Assembly: GCA_049303435.1 (NCBI GenBank)
Contig: JBAQNC010000173.1
Span: 1 to 5,567 of the forward strand
DNA length: 5,567 nucleotides
DNA from: Parvibaculum sp049303435
GTDB taxonomy: Bacteria > Pseudomonadota > Alphaproteobacteria > Parvibaculales > Parvibaculaceae
Direction: 5' to 3'
In this document: positions 5,195 to 5,567 of the stretch, one piece after another
How positions within the stretch are numbered: the stretch's first letter is position 1
How the letters are laid out: the number at the start of each line of letters is the position of its first letter
Program-made: the position numbers and the translations under genes
Notes under the pieces: model-generated
What the model saw: only the letters and a program-made list of their open reading frames with translations
The model's database searches: none
Told to the model about the DNA's origin: nothing

Positions 5195-5567
5195 ATGAAA
5201 TTTTTTTCCAGATTTGCCGTAGCGGCAGTTACCGCTTTGGCGCTGCTCAGCACGGTACCGGCGCAGGCCGCGCCGAAGAAAGAGTTCAAGGTCGCCTGGT
5301 CGATCTATGTCGGCTGGATGCCCTGGGGCTACGCGACCGATCACGGCATCGTCAAGAAATGGGCCGACAAATACGGCATCAAGATCGATGTCGTGCAGTT
5401 CAACGACTACATCGAGTCGATCAACCAATATACCGCCGGGTCGCTTGACGGCGTGCTCTCGACCAATATGGATGCGCTTGCCATTCCCTCCGTCGGCGGC
5501 GTCGATACGACAGCGATCATCGTTGGCGACTATTCCAACGGCAATGATGCAATCCTCCTGAAGGACA
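5195..5567 (+). CDS. ABC transporter substrate-binding protein, guanidine/urea-associated NitT/TauT type (second copy), 3'-truncated by window edge
   Basis: The open frame from ATG 5195 continues to the end of the window with no stop, giving the first 124 residues of a protein expected to be about 360 long. It starts MKFFSRFAVAAVTALALLST with a Sec signal peptide cut likely after AQA (residue 25). The mature part reads FKVAWSIYVGWMPWGYATDHG and continues with NDYIESINQYTAG and GGVDTTAIIVGDYSNGNDA, matching the first copy almost block by block (about 67% identity by hand). Ribosome site GGAGG (5181-5185) lies 9 bases upstream. It is the first gene behind the guanidine-I riboswitch, so guanidine is the best candidate ligand. 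Permease, ATPase and carboxylase-type genes are expected next, outside the window. Confidence 0.92.
   Translation, partial: MKFFSRFAVAAVTALALLSTVPAQAAPKKEFKVAWSIYVGWMPWGYATDHGIVKKWADKYGIKIDVVQFNDYIESINQYTAGSLDGVLSTNMDALAIPSVGGVDTTAIIVGDYSNGNDAILLKD

Overview
The window looks like chromosomal DNA of an alphaproteobacterium, most likely of the order Hyphomicrobiales. GC is in the high fifties, the coding frames are rich in G/C at third positions, and the gene types (Anbu peptidase, COG3491-type oxygenase, urea-carboxylase-type binding proteins) fit a Brucella/Ochrobactrum-like genome. The genus is a guess from overall character, not from a search. All recognised genes lie on the + strand.

Layout. 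(1) 1-482 is the 3' end of a proteasome-like peptidase of the Anbu family, apparently unrelated to the rest. (2) 573-1565 is a LysR-type regulator, preceded by a possible sigma-54 promoter. Its effector domain carries an odd, low-complexity stretch. (3) Just after its stop codon lies a perfect 17-bp interrupted palindrome of the LysR-box form (T-N11-A), followed by a two-gene unit: a conserved protein of unknown function (1664-2512) and a 2-oxoglutarate/Fe(II) oxygenase of the isopenicillin N synthase-like superfamily (2534-3604). (4) After a 100-nt leader with a possible Shine-Dalgarno-masking stem and a mini-ORF comes a periplasmic binding protein of the urea-carboxylase-associated NitT/TauT type (3705-4790), closed by a strong intrinsic terminator. 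(5) A 400-nt gene-free region follows. It holds the terminator, a well-matched sigma-54 promoter, a guanidine-I (ykkC) riboswitch and its expression platform. (6) A second, paralogous binding protein starts at 5195 and runs off the window. It is a clear open frame without a stop inside the window.

How the parts may work together. The riboswitch and the second binding protein are the front end of a guanidine uptake locus. The expected permease, ATPase and guanidine/urea carboxylase-type genes would lie downstream, outside the window. The -24/-12 promoter starting at the riboswitch's 5' end suggests a double control: nitrogen status (sigma-54) for initiation and free guanidine (riboswitch) for expression. 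The upstream unit has its own binding protein, about two-thirds identical to the riboswitch-controlled one, but is instead linked to an oxygenase, an uncharacterised protein and a LysR regulator. The most interesting hypothesis is that this upstream unit takes up and oxidises a substituted guanidino compound, releasing guanidine (or a relative), which then switches on the downstream guanidine genes. This is inference from gene order; the substrate is not visible in the sequence.
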